Positions 1-6,700 of a stretch of DNA of 7,459 bases are shown here, one piece after another. The stretch comes from Alphaproteobacteria bacterium (lineage in GTDB: Bacteria; Pseudomonadota; Alphaproteobacteria; ATCC43930; CGMCC-115725): assembly GCA_030039775.1 (NCBI GenBank), contig JASHUX010000352.1:1-7459 (forward strand). The letters are read 5' to 3'. Positions within the stretch are counted from its first letter, which is position 1, and every line of letters begins with the position of its first letter. The position numbers and the translations under genes were made by a program. The notes beneath the pieces are model-generated. The model saw only the letters and a program-made list of their open reading frames with translations, searched no databases and was not told where the DNA came from.

Positions 1-102
1 GACCGCTACCCCGAACCGCTTGGCCGCGCCTTGCCGCGACTGGCCGCCCGCAACCGCGCCAACAACCCGCTCCCGCAAATCCCGTGAATAGGGTCGTGCC
101 AT
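1..102 (-). CDS. IS630-family transposase, N-terminal fragment (cut by window edge)
   Basis: A reading frame starts at the ATG at 102-100 (minus strand) and stays open for 34 codons to the left edge. It begins MARPYSRDLRERVV and continues through GQSRQGAAKRFGVAV. This is the characteristic N-terminus of IS630-family transposases: a helix-turn-helix that binds the element ends, normally followed by a DDE catalytic domain that is not in this window. A GGAGG Shine-Dalgarno core (112-116 on the plus strand) lies 9 nt before the ATG, which supports this start. The fragment is too short to appear as a long reading frame. Whether the full gene is intact cannot be judged here. The family call rests on the recognisable N-terminal motif and is fairly secure. 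Confidence 0.78.
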   Translation of the reverse strand, partial: MARPYSRDLRERVVGAVAGGQSRQGAAKRFGVAV

Positions 103-103
103 C

Positions 104-128
104 CATGCTGGCCTCCATCTCCAGCATG
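104..128 (-). repeat. Hairpin enclosing the ribosome binding site of the IS630-like transposase
   Basis: A perfect 8-bp inverted repeat, CATGCTGG (104-111) and CCAGCATG (121-128), is separated by a 9-nt loop. Read on the minus strand, the loop holds the GGAGG Shine-Dalgarno and the 3' arm ends one base before the transposase ATG. Folded in mRNA it could limit initiation. IS elements are known to dampen translation from read-through transcripts with such structures, but that role is an inference here. Confidence 0.55.
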
Positions 129-211
129 CAGCTTGAATCACAATTCGCCCTCCGCCGGAATCCCTTATCGATTCCTTCAGCTCGGATACCGCTCTAGATT
201 CTAGCGTTTTG

Positions 212-234
212 GTGGGAACAAGGGATTTTCCCAC
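212..234. repeat. Stem-loop after the IS1595 transposase stop codon
   Basis: GTGGGAA (212-218) and TTCCCAC (228-234) form a perfect 7-bp stem with a 9-nt loop, 13 nt beyond the transposase stop codon. There is no run of T after it on the minus strand, so a classical intrinsic terminator is not supported. It may be a transcript-end structure or part of the subterminal transposase binding region. Confidence 0.45.
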
Positions 235-247
235 GGCGGGGGCGGAT

Positions 248-1219
248 TCACGCCTGATCGCGGTTTTCTTTTCGGCCAGAAGGCTGTCGATAGGTCAAAC
301 GCTTGCCGACGACGCCCTTAAGTGCCTTGGCCGCGCGTTCGGTATCCTCGACGCCAAGCGCGGAACGCTCGTTGTAGCGGAAATCAAACTCCGCGAGATA
401 CCGTTTCAGGTATTGCGGCGAGACGTGGTGATAGGTGCCGTAAATCCCGCGCTTGAGCGTCGCGAAATAACCTTCAACTGCGTTGGTGTACGCGTCACCG
501 CGCACGTATTCGTCGATTGAGTGATTGACCATTTCGTGACGGGCGAAACCATCGCCAAGGATACGGTTCGCGCCGCCCATGTCTGTCATCAAAGACGAGG
601 CTGCGTCGATTTGCGCTTTCAAGATCGGGCGCAACGTGGACGCGCTGATAGACGCGACGTGTTGCGAGCGAATCTTGCCGCCACGCTCTACCAGCGAGAA
701 AACGATTTCCTTACCCATGCTCCCGCCAGTGCGATTTTCGGCCTTGCGCTTATTGCGGTGCTTGTTCCGCTCTTTGCCGCCTATCACGGTGTCATCGGCT
801 TCAACAATCTTGCCAGCGCCGCCAAGCGGTCCCTTTTCCTCGGGGAATAGGTCGCGGTAAGAATAGCGAATACGCATCGCCATGAACCAAGCGGTACGGT
901 AGGAGCCGAAGCCGAGCATCCGATAGAGTTGGTGCGCCGACATGCCCTTTTTCGATGACGTAAGCAGATGCAGCGCCAGCAACCACTTGTGCAGCGGGAT
1001 ATGCGACCGCTCAAACAACGTGCCGATCATTGCGGTAAATTGCTCGCGGCAGTCCCGACACTTGTAGACGCCAGCGCGCGTCGATTTGCCGGTCATCTCG
1101 TGCGCGTTATTGACGGAACCGCAGTGCGGGCAGATCGGCCCATCGGGCCAACGCGACGCCTCGAAATGCTTCCGGGCTGCGTCTTCGTTGTTGTAGATTG
1201 GGTTGGTTAAGTCGGTCAT
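248..1219 (-). CDS. IS1595-family (ISXO2-like) transposase
   Basis: This 323-residue transposase is full length for the family, which moves DNA by a DDE-type cut-and-join mechanism. An N-terminal zinc ribbon has CPHC at residues 30-33 and CRDC at 54-57. A helical DNA-binding region follows (about 75-120). The catalytic core holds EADDTVIGGKE (first acidic residue D142 or D143), a second Asp in LMTDMGG (D213), and the block HSIDEYVRGDAYTNAVEGYF with N246/E249. It ends with the family-typical LKRGIYGTYHHVS and RYLAEFDFRYNER segments. I chose the ATG at 1219 because GGAG (1226-1229) lies 6 nt upstream; an in-frame TTG four codons earlier overlaps that site and is less likely. No frameshift or internal stop is seen, so the enzyme is probably functional. 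Confidence 0.93.
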   Translation of the reverse strand: MTDLTNPIYNNEDAARKHFEASRWPDGPICPHCGSVNNAHEMTGKSTRAGVYKCRDCREQFTAMIGTLFERSHIPLHKWLLALHLLTSSKKGMSAHQLYRMLGFGSYRTAWFMAMRIRYSYRDLFPEEKGPLGGAGKIVEADDTVIGGKERNKHRNKRKAENRTGGSMGKEIVFSLVERGGKIRSQHVASISASTLRPILKAQIDAASSLMTDMGGANRILGDGFARHEMVNHSIDEYVRGDAYTNAVEGYFATLKRGIYGTYHHVSPQYLKRYLAEFDFRYNERSALGVEDTERAAKALKGVVGKRLTYRQPSGRKENRDQA

Positions 1220-1239
1220 TGCTATCTCCAATGACCGCC

Positions 1240-1267
1240 ATTCTACAGATTGTTATGGGTGTGTCAA
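1240..1267 (-). promoter_or_regulatory. Sigma-70-type promoter of the IS1595 transposase
   Basis: On the minus strand a perfect -35 hexamer TTGACA (1262-1267) is followed after 16 nt by TAGAAT (1240-1245, 5 of 6 matches to TATAAT). Transcription would begin near 1233, a few bases before the GGAG ribosome binding site and the ATG at 1219. The -35 overlaps the probable terminal repeat of the element, so transposase bound to that end could repress its own gene. This last point is inference. Confidence 0.7.
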
Positions 1268-1279
1268 GTGCCTAGCTCC

Positions 1280-1289
1280 CCGCTAGCGG
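1280..1289. repeat. 10-bp palindrome at the sodB/IS1595 junction
   Basis: CCGCTAGCGG is a perfect palindrome in the 20-bp gap between the sodB stop codon and the probable IS end. It overlaps a second inverted pair, CTAGC (1272-1276) and GCTAG (1282-1286). Without a T-run it is not a convincing terminator for sodB. It could be a remnant of one cut by the insertion. Confidence 0.35.
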
Positions 1290-1295
1290 CGGATG

Positions 1296-1907
1296 TTAAT
1301 GGGCAAGCGCGTGCTTTGCCTCGAGGTTGCGCTGCACGTAATCCCAGTTGATCAGATGATCGATGAACGTGGTGACGAAATCGGGCCGCCGGTTTTGGAA
1401 GTCGAGATAGTAGGCATGCTCCCACACATCGACGGTCAGAAGCGCAACCTGGCCTTGCGCTAGCGGATTGCCCGCGTTCGGCGTCTTGACGACCTTGAGC
1501 TTGCCCTTGTCGAGCACCAGCCAGGCCCAGCCGCTGCCGAACTGGGTCGTCGCCGCCTTCTTGAATTCCTCAGCGAATTTCTCGTAGCCGCCGAGATCGC
1601 TGTCGATGCGCTTGGCAATATCGCCGCCGGGCTTGCCGCCGCCCTTCTTCAGGCAGTTCCAAAAGAAGGTGTGATTCCAGATCTGCGCCGTGTTGTTGAA
1701 CAGCGTCGCCTTGGATTCGTCCTTGGCAGTCGCCAGAATCACGTCTTCGAGCGATTTGTTCTCGAATGGCGTGTCTTTCACCAGATCGTTCGCCGTCTTC
1801 ACATAAGCGGCGTGATGCTTGTCGTGGTGGAATTCGAGCGTCTTGGCCGACATATACGGCTCGAGCGCGTCTTTGGCGAAGGGCAGGGGCGGAAGTTCAA
1901 AAGCCAT
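1296..1907 (-). CDS. sodB: Superoxide dismutase, iron type
   Basis: This 203-residue cytosolic enzyme disproportionates superoxide to oxygen and hydrogen peroxide. All four metal ligands of the Fe/Mn SOD family are visible: H27 (EFHHDKHH), H79 (WNHTFFW), and D160 and H164 in the signature DVWEHAYY. The active-site glutamine sits in the N-terminal half (AQIWNH, Q75), and GSGWAWLV (125-132) lacks a replacement, a pattern that points to iron rather than manganese. The ATG at 1907 is preceded by GAGG 6 nt upstream (1914-1917). The frame stays open far upstream, but that extension crosses a terminator and another gene and is not coding. No signal peptide is seen. Upstream lies a strong terminator, so sodB has its own promoter. 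Downstream an IS1595 element begins about 20 bp after the stop. Confidence 0.96.
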   Translation of the reverse strand: MAFELPPLPFAKDALEPYMSAKTLEFHHDKHHAAYVKTANDLVKDTPFENKSLEDVILATAKDESKATLFNNTAQIWNHTFFWNCLKKGGGKPGGDIAKRIDSDLGGYEKFAEEFKKAATTQFGSGWAWLVLDKGKLKVVKTPNAGNPLAQGQVALLTVDVWEHAYYLDFQNRRPDFVTTFIDHLINWDYVQRNLEAKHALAH

Positions 1908-1983
1908 CTCAAACCTCATGATTTTCGGTGTGACATCAAGCGCGTGTGCGCACCGCCCTTCATAGCGAGTTGGGGCGACCCGG

Positions 1984-2007
1984 CGCTCCATCATTTTCAA
2001 CGGAGCG
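1984..2007. promoter_or_regulatory. Inverted repeat in the sodB upstream region (possible operator)
   Basis: CGCTCC (1984-1989) and GGAGCG (2002-2007) form 6-bp arms around a 12-nt AT-rich spacer, about 77-100 bp before the sodB start codon. It lies in the 121-bp stretch that must hold the sodB promoter, as it is bounded upstream by a terminator. I could not assign convincing -35 and -10 boxes in that stretch. An operator role is only a guess. Confidence 0.25.
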
Positions 2008-2028
2008 GTGCGGCAAATTGATCCCGGC

Positions 2029-2058
2029 AAAAGAAAAGGCGGGCCGCAAGGGCCCGCC
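2029..2058 (-). terminator. Intrinsic terminator of the PuuD-like gene
   Basis: Read on the minus strand, GGCGGGCC, loop CTTGC and GGCCCGCC (stem arms 2051-2058 and 2038-2045) form a perfect 8-bp GC-rich hairpin. It is followed directly by TTTTCTTTT (2037-2029). It begins 25 nt after the PuuD-like stop codon and separates that unit from sodB. The plus-strand side lacks a T-run, so it acts mainly for minus-strand transcripts. Confidence 0.93.
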
Positions 2059-2083
2059 TCGTTTGGCGACGATACTGTCCGGT

Positions 2084-2605
2084 CTAGTAGAAATGTACCG
2101 ACGTCATGCCGTAGAGCATTGGTATCGACAGCATGGTGTTGACTCGGGAGGCAAGGCCGGCGATGCGCGCCGCGCGGGTGCGTTCCTCCGGCGTTACCTG
2201 CACAAGGCCCATGTTTTTCTTCTGGTTCGGCCAGATGATGAACCAGACGTTGGCCCACATGATGGCGCCGAGCCACATGCCGATGCCGAGCGACGCGTAC
2301 GACGCAACGTGCGGCGTGGCGTTGAGGCCGAGCGTGATGACGCCCACCAGCTTGCCCTCCATCCACGCGAGGATCAAACCCGAGATGATGGTCATCATTG
2401 CGCCCCAACGGAACCACCACAGCGCCTCAGGCAGGATGTAGCGGGCCACGCCGGGCCGCAGTTCTTGCGGGATCTTCGGCATGGTCGGGGTTTGGGTGAA
2501 GTTGAAGTACCAGAGGTGGCCGATCCACATGATGCCGAAAATCACATGCAACCAGCGAAATGCGAAGGTCCACCACGCATGAGTGACGAGTTCAGCCCAT
2601 TCCAT
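2084..2605 (-). CDS. Short PuuD-like (urate oxidase N-terminal domain) membrane protein
   Basis: This 173-residue inner-membrane protein resembles the membrane domain of the urate hydroxylase PuuD. The N-terminus EWAELVTHAWWTFAFRWLHV, then GIMWIGHLWYFNFTQ, the segment LWWFRWGAMM, and WFIIWPNQKK followed later by NTMLSIPMLYGM are typical of this family. Membrane segments are likely at about 13-33, 61-82 and 103-125, with a weaker one at 157-170. Histidines H9, H20, H30 and H99 could bind haem. Full PuuD proteins exceed 400 residues and end in a cytochrome c domain; this one has no CxxCH motif and stops before a clear terminator, so it is a short form, not a broken gene. Urate oxidation therefore cannot be assumed. 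GGGGAGG (2611-2617) lies 5 nt before the ATG. It follows a 31-codon microprotein gene. Confidence 0.8.
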   Translation of the reverse strand: MEWAELVTHAWWTFAFRWLHVIFGIMWIGHLWYFNFTQTPTMPKIPQELRPGVARYILPEALWWFRWGAMMTIISGLILAWMEGKLVGVITLGLNATPHVASYASLGIGMWLGAIMWANVWFIIWPNQKKNMGLVQVTPEERTRAARIAGLASRVNTMLSIPMLYGMTSVHFY

Positions 2606-2618
2606 GTTTTCCTCCCCT

Positions 2619-2714
2619 TCAGGCCGCGATAGCGTGAATGACGAGGACCATGATCACGGTCAAGACGAACCCGAGCACGACCGTCTGCGTCAGCGAGTCC
2701 AATGGATTCTTCAT
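2619..2714 (-). CDS. 31-residue single-pass membrane microprotein
   Basis: A short frame begins at ATG 2714 and ends at TGA 2619-2621, only 13 nt before the start of the PuuD-like gene. The product starts MKNPLDSLTQTVVLGFVL and continues as an unbroken hydrophobic helix (about residues 11-30) with one histidine (H27) near its C-terminal end. GGGG lies about 7 nt before the ATG. The ribosome binding site of the PuuD-like gene falls right behind this stop codon, so the two are almost certainly co-transcribed and perhaps translationally coupled. I do not recognise a named family. By size and position it could be an accessory subunit of the PuuD-like membrane protein, as small single-helix subunits often accompany haem membrane enzymes. 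That role is inferred. Confidence 0.68.
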   Translation of the reverse strand: MKNPLDSLTQTVVLGFVLTVIMVLVIHAIAA

Positions 2715-2753
2715 CGTTTCCCCAGTCATTTGTTGGTTGTGACGTAAGGTCGC

Positions 2754-2781
2754 ATCATAACATAGCGGAGCATGCCAGCAA
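2754..2781 (-). promoter_or_regulatory. Candidate promoter for the microprotein/PuuD-like unit
   Basis: On the minus strand TATGAT (2754-2759, 5 of 6 matches to the -10 consensus) is preceded after 16 nt by TTGCTG (2776-2781, 3 of 6). Transcription would start near 2747, about 33 nt before the microprotein ATG. The -35 box lies inside the first codons of the divergent gene at 2772. The -10 is good and the -35 weak. Confidence 0.4.
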
Positions 2782-3566
2782 TCTTAGAAACCTCGCCGGA
2801 ATCGGCGCCCGCCCGATTGCTCCGGCGCCATGACCGAGACCGCTATTTGCTGGCCCTATTCACGCCGGCGCCGAGGCGTGCCGCGATCCAGGCGATCTAC
2901 GCCTTCAATTACGAAATTGCCCGGATACGCGACACCGTGAGCGAGCCGGTGCTTGGCCAGATCCGCCTGCAATGGTGGCGCGACCGCATGGACGAGGCCT
3001 TCGGCAACGGCGCGGTCCGGCGGCACGAAGTGCTAACGCCGCTGGCGGACGCCATTCGGCACTACGGCCTGAGCCGCGACCATTTCGACCGGCTCATCGC
3101 GGCGCGCGAACGCGATTTGGCGCCTGAGCCGCCGGAGACTTTGGCGGCGCTCGAAGCCTATGCCGAGGAAAGCGCGGCGCCGTTGCAATTACTCGCGTTG
3201 GAGGCGCTGGGCGCGTCCAGCGCGGAGGCCAACCGTGCGGCGCGGGACGTGGCAATCGCCTACGCGTTGACCGGGTTGTTGCGCGCGGCGTCATTTCTGA
3301 AGCAGACCCAGCGCCTGCCGCCGTCCCTGAAGCACGACCCGAAACACGTCGCCGCCCGGGCGCAATTCAATCTCGATGCCGCGCGCGCCGTGCGGTCGCG
3401 CGTGTCGCGCCCCGCGCTTCCCGCGTTGTGGCCCGCCGTCCTTGCTGCGGCAGATTTGGCACGCTTGCGGCGTGCCGGCTTCGATCCCTTCGCGCCGGCT
3501 TTTTCGCGCGCCGATCCCTGGCGCGCCTGGCGTCTGGCGATGGCGTCCTGGCGCCGGCGATATTAA
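2772..3566 (+). CDS. Squalene/phytoene synthase-fold protein, NDUFAF6-like
   Basis: This 264-residue protein has the squalene/phytoene synthase fold. It most resembles the branch that includes human NDUFAF6, a complex I assembly factor. Matching stretches are DRDRYLLALF (21-30), AIYAFNYEIARIRDTVSE (41-58), GQIRLQWWRD (62-71), LEAYAEESAAPLQLLALEALG (127-147), ALTGLLRA (165-172) and the tail GFDPFAPAF...MASWRRRY. The paired Asp-rich motifs used for prenyl diphosphate chemistry in true synthases are not intact: the first site reads RIRDTVSE and I find no second. A synthase activity is therefore doubtful. The stretch after LLRA seems about 20-30 residues shorter than I expect for relatives. The only near ribosome binding site, GGAG (2767-2770), is 1 nt from the ATG, which is unusually close; an upstream in-frame stop at 2763 rules out an earlier start. 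It diverges from the microprotein gene. Confidence 0.78.
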   Translation: MPAILETSPESAPARLLRRHDRDRYLLALFTPAPRRAAIQAIYAFNYEIARIRDTVSEPVLGQIRLQWWRDRMDEAFGNGAVRRHEVLTPLADAIRHYGLSRDHFDRLIAARERDLAPEPPETLAALEAYAEESAAPLQLLALEALGASSAEANRAARDVAIAYALTGLLRAASFLKQTQRLPPSLKHDPKHVAARAQFNLDAARAVRSRVSRPALPALWPAVLAAADLARLRRAGFDPFAPAFSRADPWRAWRLAMASWRRRY

Positions 3567-3600
3567 CTTTTTCCAGGAAATACCCACATAAGACAACGGG

Positions 3601-3629
3601 TTGACGGAGTGGTGAGGCGCCACCATAAA
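3601..3629 (+). promoter_or_regulatory. Candidate promoter of the large oxidoreductase gene
   Basis: TTGACG (3601-3606, 5 of 6 matches) is followed after 17 nt by CATAAA (3624-3629, 4 of 6). This is a good sigma-70-type arrangement, placed about 75 bp before the ATG at 3703. The spacer carries an imperfect dyad, GGTG-AGGCGC-CACC (3611-3624), which could be an operator. It lies in the 136-bp gap after the NDUFAF6-like gene, so the large gene is probably transcribed independently. Confidence 0.5.
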
Positions 3630-3660
3630 GCGCGATCACGGGCCAGATAGGGTTTAACGC

Positions 3661-3683
3661 GGCCCCAGTCCTCATGCTGGGCC
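3661..3683 (+). promoter_or_regulatory. Leader hairpin just before the ribosome binding site
   Basis: GGCCCCAG (3661-3668) and CTGGGCC (3677-3683) can pair as a 7-bp GC-rich stem with one bulged C and an 8-nt loop. The ribosome binding site AGGAG (3687-3691) follows after 3 nt. The hairpin would lie in the 5' leader of the large oxidoreductase mRNA. No T-run follows, so termination is unlikely. An effect on translation or stability is conjecture. Confidence 0.35.
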
Positions 3684-3702
3684 GAGAGGAGATAGTGCGC
3701 AC

Positions 3703-6700
3703 ATGACCGACCTCGCGTTGAGGCACGGCCTGCGATTTACGGATTTGTATCGGCGTGACGGGCTCGAGCGGCTCGACGCGGCATTTGTCGCGCACATCCA
3801 GGCGCGTGACGTCGACCTGTTCAACCGGCTGATGTCGGGGCGGCGCGACCCGGTGGCGCTCGAACCGAAGGCCGAATCCGAGCTGCTGATCGATCTGGCG
3901 CCGCATCTCGAGGATTTCATCGCGAATTTATTTGGGATTGAGGGCGAGGTGCGCGCGTTGCAGGCGCGGCACCAATCGCTGGCGCCGATCTACACGGTGA
4001 AGCGCCTGTTCGTGCAGCGCCGCGCGGTCAAGGGTGTAACCGCCCAGCAAGCCGCAGCCATTGACGCCGACACGGCGCAGCGCGACTTGGAAAAATTATT
4101 CGGCGAGCCGCTGACCGAAGAGAGCTTCGCCCGTCATGTCGCGCCGTGGATGGACGACGAGGCGGCGAATAGGGATTCGCTCGACCTCGCCGCGCGCTAT
4201 GCCGCGTGGGCGACGCTGGCGCCGGCCGGTGTTGAGAAACATCGCCGCGGCGTGCTGTTCAAGGTGCCGCATCGGCTCGACATGGAGCATCTCGTTCCCG
4301 TCGAGACCGTGGTCGAGAACGGCGTCACCATGTTGCACCTGCCGGAGAGCCATCGCCGGTTCCGCGACGGCTTCGCGCTGACCGATCCGGGCATGGATTT
4401 GAACGGCGCGCTCGATCAAGCGAACTACTGCATCTGGTGCCACAATCAGGGCAAAGATTCGTGCTCGCGCGGCCTCAGGGACCGCAAGACCGGCGCGTTC
4501 CAGAAGACCGTCTTCGGCGTGACGCTGGCCGGCTGTCCGCTCGAGGAAAAAGTCTCCGAGATGAATCTGGTCAAGGCCGGCGGCAATTCTGTCGGCGCGT
4601 TGGCGATCGCTGTGGTCGACAATCCGATGGTGGCGGCGACCGGTCATCGCATCTGCAACGACTGCATGAAGGCCTGCATCTATCAAAAGCAAGAGCCGGT
4701 CGATATTCCGCAGATCGAGACGCGCAATCTCAAGGACGTGCTGGCGCTACCGTGGGGCTTCGAGATTTACAGTCTACTGACGCGGTGGAATCCGCTCGAT
4801 CTGCGCCGGCCGCTGCCGAAGCCCGCGAGCGGTTACAAAGTGCTCGTCGTCGGACTCGGTCCCGCGGGATTCACGCTGGCGCATCATTTGATGAATGACG
4901 GCCACGCCATCGTCGCCGTCGACGGACTGAAAATCGAGCCGCTCGATCCGGCGGTGTCGGGCGTCGATGCTTATGGCGAGCGGCACGAGTTCCGGCCGAT
5001 CCGCGACATCACGGAATTGGTCGAGGATTTGGACGATCGTGTGATGGCCGGTTTCGGTGGCGTTGCGGAATACGGCATCACCGTCCGCTGGGACAAGAAT
5101 TTCTTGAAGCTGATCCGCCTGTTGCTCGAACGCCGCGCGGAATTTTCCATGTTCGGTGGGGTGCGTTTCGGCGGCACGCTCGGCATCGAGCAGGCGTTCG
5201 AGCTCGGCTTCGATCATATCGCGTTGTGCGCCGGCGCCGGACGCCCGACCGTGATCCCGATGAAGAACGGTCTGGCGCGCGGTGTGCGCCAGGCGTCGGA
5301 TTTTTTGATGGCGCTGCAGCTCACCGGCGCCGCCAAGACCGACAGCGTCGCCAATCTGTCGATCCGTTTGCCGATCGTGGTGATCGGCGGCGGCTTGACG
5401 GCGATCGATACCGCCACGGAATCGCTCGCCTATTACCCCGTGCAAGTCGAGAAATTCCTATCGCGCTACGAAACGCTGGCGGCGGAGCGCGGTGAGGCCG
5501 CGGTTCGCGCCGATTGGAGCGAGGAGGAGCGCGCGACCGCCGACGAATTCATTGCGCACGCCCGCGCGATCCGGGACGAGCGCGCCGCCGCGCAGCGTGA
5601 AAACCGTAAGCCCAATCTCGCCGCGCTGCTGACAAAATGGGGCGGCGTCACCATCGCCTATCGCCGCCGGTTGATCGATGCGCCCAGCTACACGCTTAAC
5701 CATGAGGAAGTGGCGAAGGCGATGGAAGAAGGCATCCGCTTCGCCGAAGAGCTGACGCCGGAATCGGTCGAGGTGGATCGCTACGGGCAGGCGGCGTCGA
5801 TCGCGTTCACCACCCGCGACAAGTCGGTCGTTGCGCTGCCGGCGCGCGCGATCCTGGTCGCTGCCGGGACGCAGCCCAACACCGTGCTCGGCCGCGAAGA
5901 CCCGGCGCATGTTGCGCTCGATGGCCGCTTCTTCCAGGCCTATGACGAAGACGGCAATCCGGCGGCGCCCGAACGCGTCGCCAAGCCGGCCGCGGTGCGG
6001 GTGCTGATGAGCCTGCAGCCGGATGGGCGCGCCGTGAGCTTCTTCGGCGATCTCCACCCGAGTTTTTCCGGCAATGTTGTGAAGGCGATGGGCGGCGCGC
6101 GGCTCGGTTATCCGGTCGTCAGCCGTGTGATGGCGAAGTCGGCACCCCGTGCGCCGGCACCGGCAGAATTGGCCGCGCAGATACGCGACGCGCTGACCGC
6201 GACGGTGGACCGCGTCGAGCGTCTGACCCCGACCATCGTCGAGGTCGTGGTTCGAGCGCCGACCGCGGCGCGCGCCTTCCGGCCCGGGCAGTTCTATCGC
6301 TTGCAGAATTACGAGACCAATGCCGAGCGCGGCGACGGCACCACACTCGGCATGGAGGGGTTGGCGCTGACCGGCGCGTGGGTCGACAAGGAGAAGGGTC
6401 TGCTCTCGACCATCGTGCTCGAGATGGGCGGTTCGTCGGACCTGTGCGCGCTCTTGAAGCCGGGCGAGCGCGTCATTCTCATGGGCCCGACCGGCACACC
6501 GACCGACACGCCGCCCGACGAGACCGTGGTGCTGGTCGGGGGCGGCCTGGGCAACGCCGTGCTGTTTTCGATCGGCCAGGCGCTGCGCGCCGCCGGCTCC
6601 AAGGTGCTGTATTTCGCCGGCTATAAAAGAGTGCAGGACCGCTACAAGATCGAAGAGATCGAGCGCGCCGCCGATGTCGTGGTGTGGTGCTGCGACGAGG

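Larger units (their letters stand above)
201..1275 (-). mobile_element. IS1595-family insertion sequence (boundaries approximate)
   Basis: The element consists of one transposase gene plus short flanks. Both ends are tentative. At the left (201-211) CTAG-N4-TTG is matched, in inverted orientation, by CTAG-N4-TTG at the right (1265-1275), with 7 of the first 11 positions identical. This is weak support for terminal inverted repeats. I could not find the 8-bp target duplication expected for this family, so the true ends may lie a few bases away. The element sits between an IS630-like fragment and sodB, in the same orientation as both. No passenger gene is present. Confidence 0.6.

Noticed and set aside
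209..850. Plus-strand frames opposite the IS1595 transposase
   Set aside because: The minus-strand transposase has all family motifs; the plus-strand translations show none.
1908..2420. Upstream extension of the sodB reading frame to a 374-residue protein
   Set aside because: It crosses the intrinsic terminator at 2029-2058 and overlaps the PuuD-like gene in another frame. The SOD family starts at MAFELPPLPF, where there is a ribosome binding site.
1946..2632. 228-codon plus-strand frame across the sodB upstream region and the PuuD-like gene
   Set aside because: It lies opposite a well-supported membrane protein and a perfect terminator, and its product is a Arg/His-rich shadow.
2772..3566. 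Naming the gene crtB or hpnC/D (carotenoid or hopanoid synthesis)
   Set aside because: The catalytic Asp motifs are missing, no carotenoid or hopanoid gene is adjacent, and the C-terminal segment matches the NDUFAF6 branch.
3367..3906. 179-codon minus-strand frame spanning the gap before the large gene
   Set aside because: It overlaps two supported plus-strand genes and its product is Arg-rich without motifs.
4096..5445. Antisense frames of 198 and 223 codons (4096-4692 and 4774-5445)
   Set aside because: They are shadows of the same gene: low-complexity Arg/His/Ala content and no ribosome binding site or family motif.
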